DNA from: a candidate division KSB1 bacterium
GTDB taxonomy: Bacteria > Zhuqueibacterota > JdFR-76 > DREG01
DNA length: 64,000 nucleotides
Direction of reading: 5' to 3'
Assembly: GCA_022566355.1 (NCBI GenBank)
Contig: JADFJB010000006.1
Location: 1-64,000 of the forward strand
The notes under the pieces are model-generated. The model saw only the letters and a list, made by a program, of their open reading frames with translations. It ran no database searches and was not told the DNA's origin. The position numbers and the translations under genes were made by a program. Below are positions 10,347 to 19,809 of the stretch, one piece after another. Each line of letters begins with the position of its first letter. Position 1 is the stretch's first letter.

Positions 10347-11048
10347 ATGCATTACCATTTTTCCAAATACGGTTTTCCGCTTTTTCTTCTTTCTTTATTT
10401 ATCCTATTTTGGAGTTGTGAACCGCAAAAGGAAGATCTAAGTGAACAAGAGTTAGCTAACAAACACAAGGCTGTCTTGCTGAATCCCGACCATGAATTCT
10501 GGCAAGAAACTGCGCCAGAACTTTTCAAAGTAAAAGTTGAAACTACAAAAGGGGATTTTGTCATTGAAGCTCATCGAAATTGGGCGCCCATTGGAGTAGA
10601 CCGGTTTTATAATCTTGTGCGATCCGGTTTTTTTGACGATTCCCGGTTTTACCGGGTGAGGGTGGGTTTCATCGCGCAATTTGGCCTGCCGGGCAATCCG
10701 GAAATAACCAAAGCCTGGGAAAAGCGAACCATGCCGGATGATTCTGTTAAACAGAGTAATATTAGAGGAACTATTGCCTATGCCATGACCGGCCCGGACA
10801 CAAGGACTACCCAACTGTATATCAACTATGGCGATAATTCAAGATTGGATGAGCAAGGATTCGCCCCGATTGGTCGTGTAATTGAAGGGATGGCTGTTGT
10901 GGATAGCCTATATTCAGGTTATGATGAAAGCGCCGGCGGGGGTATGCGTGGGGGAAAACAAGGCAAGATCTTGGAATTCGGCAATGCCCACCTTGATAAA
11001 GAATTTCCCAAACTTGATCGCCTGGAAAAGGCATATATTTTATTATAA
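10347..11048 (+). CDS. Lipoprotein peptidyl-prolyl cis-trans isomerase (cyclophilin type)
   Basis: A 233-residue protein with a lipoprotein signal (LLSLFILFWSC, Cys about residue 27), so it should be membrane-anchored on the periplasmic side. The cyclophilin domain runs from about residue 65 (VETTKGDFVIEAHRNWAPIG, VDRFYNLVRSGFFDDSRFYR) through GFIAQFGLPG, RGTIAYAM, TTQLYINYGDNSRLDEQGF and PIGRVIEGMAVVDSL. The canonical FHRV...QGGD stretch is altered (FYRVRVGFIAQFG), as in the divergent secreted cyclophilins. Cyclophilins speed proline isomerisation in folding exported proteins. No close partner gene. Confidence 0.9.
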   Translation: MHYHFSKYGFPLFLLSLFILFWSCEPQKEDLSEQELANKHKAVLLNPDHEFWQETAPELFKVKVETTKGDFVIEAHRNWAPIGVDRFYNLVRSGFFDDSRFYRVRVGFIAQFGLPGNPEITKAWEKRTMPDDSVKQSNIRGTIAYAMTGPDTRTTQLYINYGDNSRLDEQGFAPIGRVIEGMAVVDSLYSGYDESAGGGMRGGKQGKILEFGNAHLDKEFPKLDRLEKAYILL

Positions 11049-11316
11049 GAAAAATGACCTTTCGCTTAAGGTGAGTTTTTTCAAGAACAAAGCGTTAACC
11101 GGCTTTAACATTTCTGATCTGTTGGGGGTCATAGTTTTGACCTTGAGTTCAATTTTAAAATTGTTTTCTCTTCAGTCTGTTAAACCTGTATACCATTGTA
11201 TGTTCCGGTTCCCATTTGCTCATAAAAATCAAATTGAATGTGAAAGAATAATTGTTAGTTTTCATAAAATAGTGCATTAATTTACGTATTATATTCAAAA
11301 CAATTATTCAAGGTCT

Positions 11317-12222
11317 ATGTGTTACAAAATTTTATGTATCGGTGAAATTCTCTTTGATATCTATCCGGATACCAGGCATCTTGGCGGCGCCCCTTTTAAT
11401 TTTTCATATCACATGCATCAATTGAGGAATGAAGTTGCATTTGTCAGCAGAATAGGAGACGATGAGAATGGCAAAGAAATTCTCAGGATCCTGAAAGAAT
11501 GCGATTATCCGATTGGTTTCATTCAAATAGATAAAGACCATCCTACCGGCAATGTGATGGTTGAGCTGGATGCAAAAGCAGTCCCGACGTTTACAATTAC
11601 TCCCAATGTGGCATACGATTTTATTGAATATGATGATGGCGTTCAAAAACTTCTCGACAATGTTGACCTGTTCTATTTTGGAACCCTGGCGTTAAGATGT
11701 CCGGTTTCCCAAAAGACGATTCAAAATATTTTAAATAATCGTTTACCAACGACAAAAGTCTTTTATGATATCAATCTTAGGCAAAATTTTTATACCGAGA
11801 CAATCCTTCGTGAATCACTACAGCAGAGCGACATAGTAAAACTCAATAATAATGAATTCAAATTTCTGAAAGAATTATTGAATCTTTCACATTCTGAAGT
11901 TGAGGCAGCTAACTCTATTTTACAAAAATTTGAACTATCAGTCTTATGCATCACGAAGGGTGAAAAAGGCAATGTTCTTTATACTGAAGATGAAAAACTG
12001 GATTTAAAACTGTCAGCTGCATACCAGAAAAATAGTATCGATACTGTTGGCGCCGGAGATGCTTTTGCGGCCATCCTGGCTTTTGGTATTTTAAAAAAGT
12101 GGGATTTTTCTACAATCCTGAAAAGAGCAACTGATTTCGCCGTAGATATTTGTGAGATTCCCGGAGCCATTCCAAGAGATTCCGAATTTTATCAAAAATA
12201 TAAAGATGAATGGAACCTTTAA
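11317..12222 (+). CDS. PfkB-family carbohydrate kinase (fructokinase-like)
   Basis: A 301-residue ribokinase-fold kinase. The N-terminus CIGEILFDIYPDTRHLGGAP carries the GG substrate motif of fructokinases. The C-terminal signature DTVGAGDAFAAILAFGIL holds the catalytic Asp (GAGD), and ELSVLCITKGEKGNVLY is the usual TxG strand before it. It transfers phosphate from ATP to a sugar, most likely fructose or a related ketose; the sequence alone does not settle the sugar. The ribosome-binding site is weak (AAGGTCT near the ATG). It is monocistronic here. Confidence 0.88.
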   Translation: MCYKILCIGEILFDIYPDTRHLGGAPFNFSYHMHQLRNEVAFVSRIGDDENGKEILRILKECDYPIGFIQIDKDHPTGNVMVELDAKAVPTFTITPNVAYDFIEYDDGVQKLLDNVDLFYFGTLALRCPVSQKTIQNILNNRLPTTKVFYDINLRQNFYTETILRESLQQSDIVKLNNNEFKFLKELLNLSHSEVEAANSILQKFELSVLCITKGEKGNVLYTEDEKLDLKLSAAYQKNSIDTVGAGDAFAAILAFGILKKWDFSTILKRATDFAVDICEIPGAIPRDSEFYQKYKDEWNL

Positions 12223-12304
12223 CAGAACTCCGACATCTCACTTCTGTTTACCTATCTAAGATTTGATCTTTAATTTAATTTATTTCACACTTTGAATTCA
12301 GGTG

Positions 12305-13057
12305 CTATCTGTGATGCCGCCTGCTTCGCCGTTTATCATGCCGTTCTACTTTACCTTTAACGTTCCTGATACTAACTCCGCCGGAACCGTCATCACCGAT
12401 AACCACATTGCGTTCAACCCCATTGATAGTAATTGAACCCGATCCGTCTTCCACGTAGACACTTCCCAGTATATCCCTAACCAAAATGCTGCCTGAATTG
12501 TCGTCAATTTCAACGTCACCTTCAATGTCTCTAATCTCTAACCTTCCCGAACCATCATTTACATCCACATCACCTATGATTTTTTCAATGGTCAATGAAC
12601 CGGATCCGTCATGAATATTAATATTCCCTTTTAGATTTTCGATCTCGGTGTAGCCGGAACCATCCTCTATGACCAGGTTCATTTCGTATGGTATTCTAAC
12701 AATTAGATTAACCAGCGCTGATTTTCGCCTGCCGAAAAAAGAACGGGATCTACGTGAATGATGAAAGGTACTGATCAGGACGACTCGTTTGCCTTCACGT
12801 TCTAATGAGAGTTCTAAATTATCCTCTAGAAATTCATCAATATCTTTTTTGCGAATACCCTTGACGACAATCTCAGCTTCAACTTCTATCTTCTTTAAAC
12901 CCTCGACTCCCCTAATCTTAAGAAATCCCGCTCCGGCTTCAATTTCTAATTCTTTAATGCCGTTTGCGGATAATTCCAGATCCCTGGTTTCCCGCTGTGC
13001 AAAAGAAACGCTTGAACAAACGAGAATTAACACAGTCAAATAGATGAACTTTTTCAT
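12305..13057 (-). CDS. Secreted DUF4097-type beta-strand repeat protein
   Basis: A 250-residue exported protein with signal peptide MKKFIYLTVLILVCSSVSFA. After a short beta domain, residues ~125-240 are a regular ladder of about 20-residue repeats: VIEDGSGYTEIENLKG, NIHDGSGSLTIEKIIG, DVNDGSGRLEIRDIEG, EIDDNSGSILVRDILG, YVEDGSGSITING. Each has a DGSG turn, typical of DUF4097, which folds as a right-handed beta solenoid. The C-terminus is basic (RHDKRRSRRHHR). The family is described as a putative adhesin but its function is open. AGGAG lies 8 nt before the ATG. Confidence 0.82.
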   Translation of the reverse strand: MKKFIYLTVLILVCSSVSFAQRETRDLELSANGIKELEIEAGAGFLKIRGVEGLKKIEVEAEIVVKGIRKKDIDEFLEDNLELSLEREGKRVVLISTFHHSRRSRSFFGRRKSALVNLIVRIPYEMNLVIEDGSGYTEIENLKGNINIHDGSGSLTIEKIIGDVDVNDGSGRLEIRDIEGDVEIDDNSGSILVRDILGSVYVEDGSGSITINGVERNVVIGDDGSGGVSIRNVKGKVERHDKRRSRRHHR

Positions 13058-13254
13058 ATTTTACTCCTGGAAATTTTACAAGTTGATTAGCATTAATATG
13101 TTTGGCTACGTTGTAAAGTTGAAAATGGTTTCATTCTTATCCACTTGCATCAAAAATCTTAAAATCATACATTAACCTGGATAATTCATAGCCATCAAGA
13201 CTCAAAGACACAAAGCTTTAAAAAATAAAGGTTAAGAAAGATTGATTTTTTATA

Positions 13255-13282
13255 TTGACATAAAATTGGTTCATAGTAATTT
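13255..13282 (+). promoter_or_regulatory. Candidate sigma-70-like promoter for the fabH-like gene
   Basis: TTGACA (13255-13260), a 16-bp spacer and TAATTT (13277-13282), about 110 nt before the start at 13391. The match to a consensus housekeeping promoter is fair. This phylum's promoter consensus is not established, so this is tentative. Confidence 0.4.
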
Positions 13283-13390
13283 TCTTTATAACTTTAATAT
13301 TCTTAGTGACTTAGAGTTTTTGTGGCAAAAATTCATGAATAGTGCAGGTTAATAGATATTGTTGTTATATAATCAAAATTGGGAGTTGTT

Positions 13391-14383
13391 ATGAGACGTT
13401 CTCGCATCATTGGGGTTGGCAGATATTTACCGCCCAGGGTTGTTACCAACCAGGAATTAGAACAATATATGGACACAAGTGACGAATGGATACGAGAGCG
13501 TTCGGGCATCGAGGAAAGACATTGGGTCGATGCGGAAACCACGACTTCCGATCTTGCCTACCAGGCTTCAATAGCTGCGCTGGACAATGCAAACATAAAC
13601 GCCGAAGAAATCGATTTTATCATTCTTGGTTGTTTAATGTCTGATTTTTTCTTCCCGGGCGCCGGGGTTATGCTTCAAAATAAATTGGGTTTGAAACACA
13701 TCGGTGCACTGGATGTTAGAAACCAGTGTTCCGGTTTTATCTATAGCCTCTCAATAGCCGACCAGTTTATTCGCACTGGAATGTATAATCGTATCCTGGT
13801 GGTTGGCGCAGAAATACATTCAAAAGGAATGGATCTCAGCACTAGAGGGAGGGATCTTTCGGTACTTTTTGGCGACGGCGCCGGCGCTGTTATCATGGAA
13901 GCAACAGATGAAGATCGCGGTGTACTTTCCACTCATCTTCATTCTGATGGCTCGCAAGCAGAGCACTTGTGTTTAAAAAGGCCGGGTACGGCAACGGCAC
14001 GATTTATTTCGGAAGAGACCTATACATCCGGTGAATATTTTCCTTACATGAATGGCAGGGAAGTATTCAAAAATGCCGTAGTCCGTTTTAACGAGGTAAT
14101 CAACGAGGCATTAATCGCGAACAATATTCAGCCTGAGGACATCAAGCTGGTAATTCCCCACCAGGCCAATAAACGCATTTCCGAAGCTGTCGCGCATCGG
14201 CTCAAGCTGCCGAAAGGGACGGTGTTCAGCAACATCGAAAAATACGGCAATACAACCGCCGCCTCAATTCCAATTGCCCTGAGTGAGGCCCTAGAGCAGG
14301 GATTGATTCAAAACAACGATCTTATTATTCTGGCTGCTTTCGGTTCCGGTTTTACCTGGGCGTCGGCTGCTATAAAGTGGTAA
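13391..14383 (+). CDS. fabH: Beta-ketoacyl-ACP synthase III (FabH-like)
   Basis: ATG 13391 (330 residues) is chosen over TTG 13379, since that TTG is part of the ribosome-binding sequence TTGGGAG. The FabH catalytic triad is visible: Cys in DVRNQCSGF (about residue 115), His in VIPHQANKRISEA (257), Asn in EKYGNTTAASIPI (287). The N-terminus IIGVGRYLPPRVVTNQEL and GDGAGAVIM are typical. FabH condenses acyl-CoA with malonyl-ACP to start fatty-acid synthesis; related OleA/KAS III-like enzymes make specialised lipids. It stands apart from other fab genes, but a phosphodiester glycosidase and a fatty-acid desaturase follow on the same strand, so a lipid role beyond the core pathway is possible. 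Confidence 0.88.
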   Translation: MRRSRIIGVGRYLPPRVVTNQELEQYMDTSDEWIRERSGIEERHWVDAETTTSDLAYQASIAALDNANINAEEIDFIILGCLMSDFFFPGAGVMLQNKLGLKHIGALDVRNQCSGFIYSLSIADQFIRTGMYNRILVVGAEIHSKGMDLSTRGRDLSVLFGDGAGAVIMEATDEDRGVLSTHLHSDGSQAEHLCLKRPGTATARFISEETYTSGEYFPYMNGREVFKNAVVRFNEVINEALIANNIQPEDIKLVIPHQANKRISEAVAHRLKLPKGTVFSNIEKYGNTTAASIPIALSEALEQGLIQNNDLIILAAFGSGFTWASAAIKW

Positions 14384-14440
14384 AGATTTTTTATTTTGAA
14401 ATTAGTTCTTACAGAAGTGGTAAATAAATCCAGGGGAATC

Positions 14441-15586
14441 ATGCGCAAATTCAACCTGCTTGTACTCTTTCTTGTTTTCATAAGTCTTACTGCAAATGCA
14501 CAAGAGATTAGTAGTTCTATCGTTTGTCCCGGTGTTAAACATCATACTTACTATTTTGATGATCAACCATGGACAATAAACCTTTTAGAAGTAGATTTGG
14601 CAAATTCCAATGTGGATATCGAAACCATAAAAGCCAGGGATTTGGTAGCAGGTTATGAAACTACCAGGCAAATGTCTGCCCGCAGAAGTTTCAATAAACA
14701 TTGGATTGCCGGTGTGGTAAACGGCGACTTTTATCAAAAAGGCGGCACACCCATCAATACACAGGTGATCAACGGTAAAATTCTAAAATCTCCGAATAAC
14801 CGTTCACTTTTTGGTATTTACTATGACAAGACGCCATTCATTGCAGTGCCATCCTATTCCGGAAAAATTGTGCTCACAAAAGGGAATACTTATGCGATCC
14901 AGGGGATCAACCAAAATCGCGACTCGAATCAACTGGTTCTTTATAACAGCTTTTTCGGAGACTCAACCGGCACCAATCGCTATGGAGCCGAGATCAGCTT
15001 TCGATTATTGGATGCATGGGCAGTGAATGAACCTTTCCGGGTGATTGTTTCCGAAATTGATTCCGTTAAGGGCAACGGCGAGATTAAAGTTAATGGCGGA
15101 CTTCTATCAGGTCATGGTTGGGCTCGAGTTTGGCTTCTCATGGAAATGTCTTTGGGCGACACATTAAAGCTTATTCTTAAGCTTACAAAATCAGACAAAA
15201 AAATTAAGGAGGCGATTGGCGGATTACCCCGAATCATCCGTGATGGGTTAACCTCAATTGAGAAAGGGGGAAGATTTGCAGATGTTCGTCACCCCCGTAC
15301 CGGTATTGGTTTCTCTGAAGATGGTTCAAAACTATTTCTATTTACAGTGGACGGCCGCCAGGAAAACTACAGTAAAGGAATGACACTTTATGAAATGGCC
15401 GATTTTATGCGAAGTATTGGCGTGTACCAGGGGATTAACCTGGATGGCGGCGGATCCACCACTATGGTGGTTGCAAACAGAATTGTAAATCGACCCTCTG
15501 ATGCTACGGGTGAAAGACCGGTTGCGAACGCATTGCTGGTTATTTCTAAGGAGCCATTAATAATAAGGGATAATCAGAATCGTTAA
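14441..15586 (+). CDS. Secreted phosphodiester glycosidase family protein (NAGPA-like)
   Basis: ATG 14441 (381 residues) follows AGGGGAA and begins a signal peptide (MRKFNLLVLFLVFISLTANA-QE). Domain features of the phosphodiester N-acetylglucosaminidase family (DUF2233) are present: AGVVNGDFYQKGGTPINTQV, NNRSLFGIYY, HPRTGIGFSEDG, LFTVDGRQENYSKGMTLYEM and QGINLDGGGSTTMVV. The family's founding member removes GlcNAc from a phosphodiester; bacterial members act on cell-surface polymers or are uncharacterised. It is likely periplasmic or surface-located. It begins 57 nt after fabH on the same strand. Confidence 0.85.
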   Translation: MRKFNLLVLFLVFISLTANAQEISSSIVCPGVKHHTYYFDDQPWTINLLEVDLANSNVDIETIKARDLVAGYETTRQMSARRSFNKHWIAGVVNGDFYQKGGTPINTQVINGKILKSPNNRSLFGIYYDKTPFIAVPSYSGKIVLTKGNTYAIQGINQNRDSNQLVLYNSFFGDSTGTNRYGAEISFRLLDAWAVNEPFRVIVSEIDSVKGNGEIKVNGGLLSGHGWARVWLLMEMSLGDTLKLILKLTKSDKKIKEAIGGLPRIIRDGLTSIEKGGRFADVRHPRTGIGFSEDGSKLFLFTVDGRQENYSKGMTLYEMADFMRSIGVYQGINLDGGGSTTMVVANRIVNRPSDATGERPVANALLVISKEPLIIRDNQNR

Positions 15587-15782
15587 TTTATGAGCTTGGT
15601 TGATGCCATCGCTCCATGTAATGACATCAATTGTAGTGAGTATTTATCCCTATTATTCATAAAAATTATTCATTTCATTTCCGATAATTGTTTCATTGAC
15701 TTTAGAAATTTAATCACCTATCTTTAGACTTTCAATTTGAACAAACTATACATGATAATAAAAATATTTTGGAGATATAATA

Positions 15783-16814
15783 ATGGATTTACAAGCTTTA
15801 TCAAAAGAGGCACAGATAAGTTGGAAACAAATAACGTCTAAATATTCGAATCCGGATTGGCGTCGAAGCATGTGGCAAACCTTGAATTCACTGCTCCCCT
15901 ATTTTATCCTATGGTATTTAATGTACCAAAGCCTGGCAGTCTCCTACTGGCTCACCATTGCCTTAGCCATACCTGCTGCAGGTTTTTTAACCCGTATTTT
16001 CATCATTTCTCATGATTGCGGTCATGGCGCATTTTTCAAATCTAAAAAGGCCAACTCAATACTTGGTTCATTTTGTTCGGTAATGATTTTTACACCTTAC
16101 CATCGTTGGAGACATGAACATGCAATTCATCATGCATCCGCTGGTAATTTAGACGGACGCGGGCTTGGCGATATTTGGACTTTAACCGTAAAGGAATTCC
16201 AGGAGGCACCGCGTTGGACAAAATTTTACTACAGGTTCTACCGAAATCCGGTAGTCATGTTCACCATAGGGCCTCTTTTTATATTTTTGATTAAATATCG
16301 ATTTACACGCAGCACATCCAGTACGCGGGAACGTAATAGTAATAATAGAACCAATTTTGCACTTTTAGGTATTTTCATTCTAATTTCCCTAACGATTGGT
16401 ATCAAAGCTTTTATTCTAATTCAGGCGCCAATTTTTATCTTTTCTTCGGCAACCGGTGTGTGGCTTTTTTATGTTCAACACCAATTCGAAGGTGTCTATT
16501 GGGAACGTAAGGAAAACTGGGATTATGTTACTGTCGCATTAGAGGGCAGCTCTTTTTACAAATTGCCTAAAATTCTGCAATGGTTCTCCGGCAACATCGG
16601 TTTTCACCATATCCATCATTTAAGCCCAAGAATTCCTAATTATTTCCTGGAGAAATGCCACAAGGAGAATTCAATCTTTCATAGCGTAAAGCAAATTACT
16701 TTATGGTCCAGTTTAAAATCCATAACCTATCGTCTTTGGGACGAAGAAAACCGGAAGATGGTTCATTTCCGTTACCTTCGGAAAATTCAACCCTCTATGA
16801 ATGCAGCCGGTTAA
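15783..16814 (+). CDS. Membrane fatty-acid desaturase
   Basis: A 343-residue membrane di-iron desaturase. The three histidine boxes are present: HDCGH (residue 77), HRWRHEHAIHH (from 107) and GFHHIHH (His 275). Hydrophobic spans precede the first box (LPYFILWYLMYQSLAVSYWL) and lie between boxes two and three (FALLGIFILISLTIGIKAFI). It matches the DesA/delta-type acyl-lipid desaturases, which put a double bond in acyl chains using O2 and reduced electron carriers. The enzyme needs oxygen, so it argues for at least occasional aerobic growth. The downstream gene overlaps it by 14 bp, so the two are co-translated. Confidence 0.9.
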   Translation: MDLQALSKEAQISWKQITSKYSNPDWRRSMWQTLNSLLPYFILWYLMYQSLAVSYWLTIALAIPAAGFLTRIFIISHDCGHGAFFKSKKANSILGSFCSVMIFTPYHRWRHEHAIHHASAGNLDGRGLGDIWTLTVKEFQEAPRWTKFYYRFYRNPVVMFTIGPLFIFLIKYRFTRSTSSTRERNSNNRTNFALLGIFILISLTIGIKAFILIQAPIFIFSSATGVWLFYVQHQFEGVYWERKENWDYVTVALEGSSFYKLPKILQWFSGNIGFHHIHHLSPRIPNYFLEKCHKENSIFHSVKQITLWSSLKSITYRLWDEENRKMVHFRYLRKIQPSMNAAG

Positions 16815-17796
16815 ACTGGGTATAATTGGCTGTGGCATTGCAGCAAAGGAACTTCATTGGCCCGCCTTAAAAGAACTGAAAGACCAGTTCGAGATAACTC
16901 TCATTTGTAACCATACCGAGGGAAAAGCGAAAGCGTTTTCTCAATTAATAGGAAATGTCCCATATGTGTTGGACTATCGGGAACTGTTGCAAAGTCCTGA
17001 TGTAGAGGCTGTAGATATAATCCTTCCCATCGATTTAAACTATAAAGTCACAAAAGAAGCTTTACAGGCAGGGAAGCATGTGATGGTCGAAAAACCATTG
17101 GCTGCAAATCTTAGCGAAGCAAAAGAAATGTTGTCGTTTGAAAGACAATTTACCCAGGTAAAAATGGTTGCTGAAAATTTTCGCTACCATCCCATTTTCT
17201 ACAAAGTAAAATCTTACATTGATGATGGAAAAATTGGCGAACCCTATGGAGTGATTTGGGATATTTTTCATTTTATCGATGAAATCAAGAATAAATTTGC
17301 ACAAACAAAATGGCGAATAGACCACAAGTACCCCGGTGGATTTATCACTGATGGCGGCATTCATAATATTGCCGCTTTGCGTGTGCTTTTTGGTGATATT
17401 ATTTCCGGCTCAGCTTTTACGAAATCGGTTAACCCTAAAATCGGGGAAATGGATACGTTCAGCTTTCAATTCTTAACTCCAGGTAATATCCACGGCGTTT
17501 TGAATATCTTCCTGAGTGTAAATGGATTTTCCCAGAACCAGCTTTATGTTTTAGGCAAGGAAGGCACTATCCTTATTAAGGATCTAAGTGAAATCACACT
17601 GAAAACAGCGAAAGAAGAATTGTGTGAAAATGTAGAAGGCAGCCTTGGTTATAAGGAAGAATTTGAAGATTTTTATAAGGCCATCCGCACGGGAAAGAAT
17701 GTAACCAGTTCTTTTGAACAAGCCTATCGAGATTTAGAGGTAATGATCAATGCCTTACAATCAGCAGAAAGATGGCCGGAGTTTGAGTTAAATTGA
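16801..17796 (+). CDS. Gfo/Idh/MocA-family oxidoreductase
   Basis: A 331-residue NAD(P)-dependent dehydrogenase. The Rossmann start KLGIIGCGIAAKELHWPAL, then VDIILPIDLNYKVTKEALQA, GKHVMVEKPLAANL (the conserved EKP motif) and AENFRYHPIF; the C-terminal part has ITDGGIHNIAALR in the catalytic region. Members oxidise or reduce sugars, sugar acids and similar compounds. Its start lies inside the desaturase gene (14-bp overlap), an unusual partner for a sugar dehydrogenase. The overlap points to a shared function, perhaps in a glycolipid, but that is inference. Confidence 0.87.
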   Translation: MQPVKLGIIGCGIAAKELHWPALKELKDQFEITLICNHTEGKAKAFSQLIGNVPYVLDYRELLQSPDVEAVDIILPIDLNYKVTKEALQAGKHVMVEKPLAANLSEAKEMLSFERQFTQVKMVAENFRYHPIFYKVKSYIDDGKIGEPYGVIWDIFHFIDEIKNKFAQTKWRIDHKYPGGFITDGGIHNIAALRVLFGDIISGSAFTKSVNPKIGEMDTFSFQFLTPGNIHGVLNIFLSVNGFSQNQLYVLGKEGTILIKDLSEITLKTAKEELCENVEGSLGYKEEFEDFYKAIRTGKNVTSSFEQAYRDLEVMINALQSAERWPEFELN

Positions 17797-17971
17797 GTGT
17801 CATACATGATCATAAAAAAGACTCTATTTCTGTAATCTTCTTTTAAGGAATTTTCCCTTCGTTATCTTCCAATAGTACATTTAATCTCTTGCCTGCTATT
17901 TTCTAAGTCGTTACATTATTCTGTAAATTGAACGGTTCACCCATTCAATACTTTTAGAAGGAGATCAATAA

Positions 17972-19621
17972 ATGAACTTTTTTCTGCGCCTGGTTCTTAC
18001 TTTAATCCTCTTTCCAACAATTCTTGCAGCAGATAACTATCCTCGCAACGAGCGTATCGATATACTTCATTACACTTTCAAAATTACTTTGGATGATCAA
18101 ACAGATGAAATCATGGGTGAGACCACAATTGATGTGAGATTTCTGGCTGATGGAATAACCGAGCTTGGTCTCGATCTGATAGGAAAGGCATCTGAGCAAA
18201 CCGGCATGCATGTTGGTTCAGTCTTTCGAAATGAAAAATCTATAGCATTCAGCCACACAAACAATAGAATTGTTATCAAATTGATGTCACCCTCACAAGC
18301 CGGAGAACACCGGTCGTACAGTATCTCGTACCGCGGCATCCCCGCAGATGGTTTGATCATCTCACAAAACAAATACAACGAAAGAACATTCTTTGGCGAT
18401 AATTGGCCGGATCGTGCTCGTCATTGGCTGCCAACCGTAGATCATCCCTCTGACAAAGCTACTTGCGATTTTATCATCATTGCCCCGAATCATTACCAGG
18501 TTATTGGCAATGGCTCCCTGCGAGAAGAGACGGATTTGGACGATCATACTCGACTTACACACTGGCATGAAGCAGTGCCCATTCCAACCAAAGTGATGGT
18601 GATCGGTGTGGCCAGGTTTGCGGTTGAGACTGTATTTACTTATGAAGGTATCCCGATCCAAAGTTGGGTTTATCCCCAGGATCGTGAACCCGGTTTTTAT
18701 GATTATGCACAGGCAATCCGGGTGATCCAATTCTTTTCAAGCCATATTGGTCCCTACCCTTATGAAAAGCTGGCAAATGTTCAATCCAAAACCCGCTACG
18801 GTGGTATGGAAAACGCCGGTAATATTTTCTATAGCGAAAGGAGTGTGACTGGAAAACGCCGGAGTGAATCACTTATCGCCCATGAAGTCGCCCATCAATG
18901 GTTTGGCGATTCCGTTACTGAAGCGGATTGGCACCACATCTGGTTGAGTGAAGGATTCGCGACCTATTTTACCCAGCTTTATATGGAATTTACTTATGGT
19001 CGCGATAAAATGATCGGATCCGAAACCGGGGAAAGACGCAGCATGAAAGGCTCACGGCAACGAGTCATTCAATATTTTAACGAAAATCCTGCCAGTCCAA
19101 TTGTTGACACAACCATTACTGATCTCAACCTACTGCTTAATGCAAATTCCTACCAAAAGGGCGGTTGGGTACTCCACATGCTCAGGCACGTCGTTGGCGA
19201 TGAAGCATTCTGGCAGGGGATCCGGGAATTCTATAAACAATTTCGGGATAGCAATGCATTGACGGAAGATTTTCAGCAAAAAATGGAAGAGGCATCCGGA
19301 AAAGAACTGTCCTGGTTTTTCCGGCAGTGGATTTACCAGCCCGGGCATCCAAAATTCGAAGGCTCGTGGAAGTTTGATGAAAACAAAAAAGAGCTGGTCG
19401 TTAAATTGAATCAAATTCAGGAAACCGGGGTTTTGTTTTCCATGCCCGTGGATCTTGGCATATACACTGAGGATGAAGGTGTTCCTCGCATTGAAGTGCT
19501 AAAGATTAATCAAAAAAAACATGATTTTACTTTTCCAGTTGACAAGAAGCCAAAGAAAGTTAAATTGGATCCCAACACCTGGTTGTTAATGGAAGCGGAT
19601 TTCAAGGAAAAATTGAACTAA
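17972..19621 (+). CDS. Secreted M1-family metallopeptidase (aminopeptidase N-like)
   Basis: A 549-residue protein with a signal peptide (MNFFLRLVLTLILFPTILAA) and AAGGAG before the ATG. The M1 hallmarks are present: GGMENAG (about residue 277), the zinc site HEVAH (304-308) with Glu 327 in LSEGF, and the catalytic Tyr region YQKGGWVLHML. The N-terminal beta domain (RIDILHYTFKITLDDQTDEI) is typical. At 549 residues it lacks the long C-terminal helical domain of aminopeptidase N and resembles the shorter leukotriene-A4-hydrolase-like or Bacteroidota exported forms. It trims N-terminal residues from peptides outside the cytoplasm. Confidence 0.92.
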   Translation: MNFFLRLVLTLILFPTILAADNYPRNERIDILHYTFKITLDDQTDEIMGETTIDVRFLADGITELGLDLIGKASEQTGMHVGSVFRNEKSIAFSHTNNRIVIKLMSPSQAGEHRSYSISYRGIPADGLIISQNKYNERTFFGDNWPDRARHWLPTVDHPSDKATCDFIIIAPNHYQVIGNGSLREETDLDDHTRLTHWHEAVPIPTKVMVIGVARFAVETVFTYEGIPIQSWVYPQDREPGFYDYAQAIRVIQFFSSHIGPYPYEKLANVQSKTRYGGMENAGNIFYSERSVTGKRRSESLIAHEVAHQWFGDSVTEADWHHIWLSEGFATYFTQLYMEFTYGRDKMIGSETGERRSMKGSRQRVIQYFNENPASPIVDTTITDLNLLLNANSYQKGGWVLHMLRHVVGDEAFWQGIREFYKQFRDSNALTEDFQQKMEEASGKELSWFFRQWIYQPGHPKFEGSWKFDENKKELVVKLNQIQETGVLFSMPVDLGIYTEDEGVPRIEVLKINQKKHDFTFPVDKKPKKVKLDPNTWLLMEADFKEKLN

Positions 19622-19809
19622 TGAGTTGTTAAAATATGCTGAACTGGTGTGGAAATAGTGATCGCAAAATAACCAATTTTCAAATAAATTACAATGACTA
19701 ATACTCAATATCCAATCTGTAGTTTCTTGTTTGAATATTTGTTTTTGGAATTTGACAATTATTTATATTTTGAGAATTGTCTATTGGAATTTAAAAAAAA
19801 GAGGTCTGA

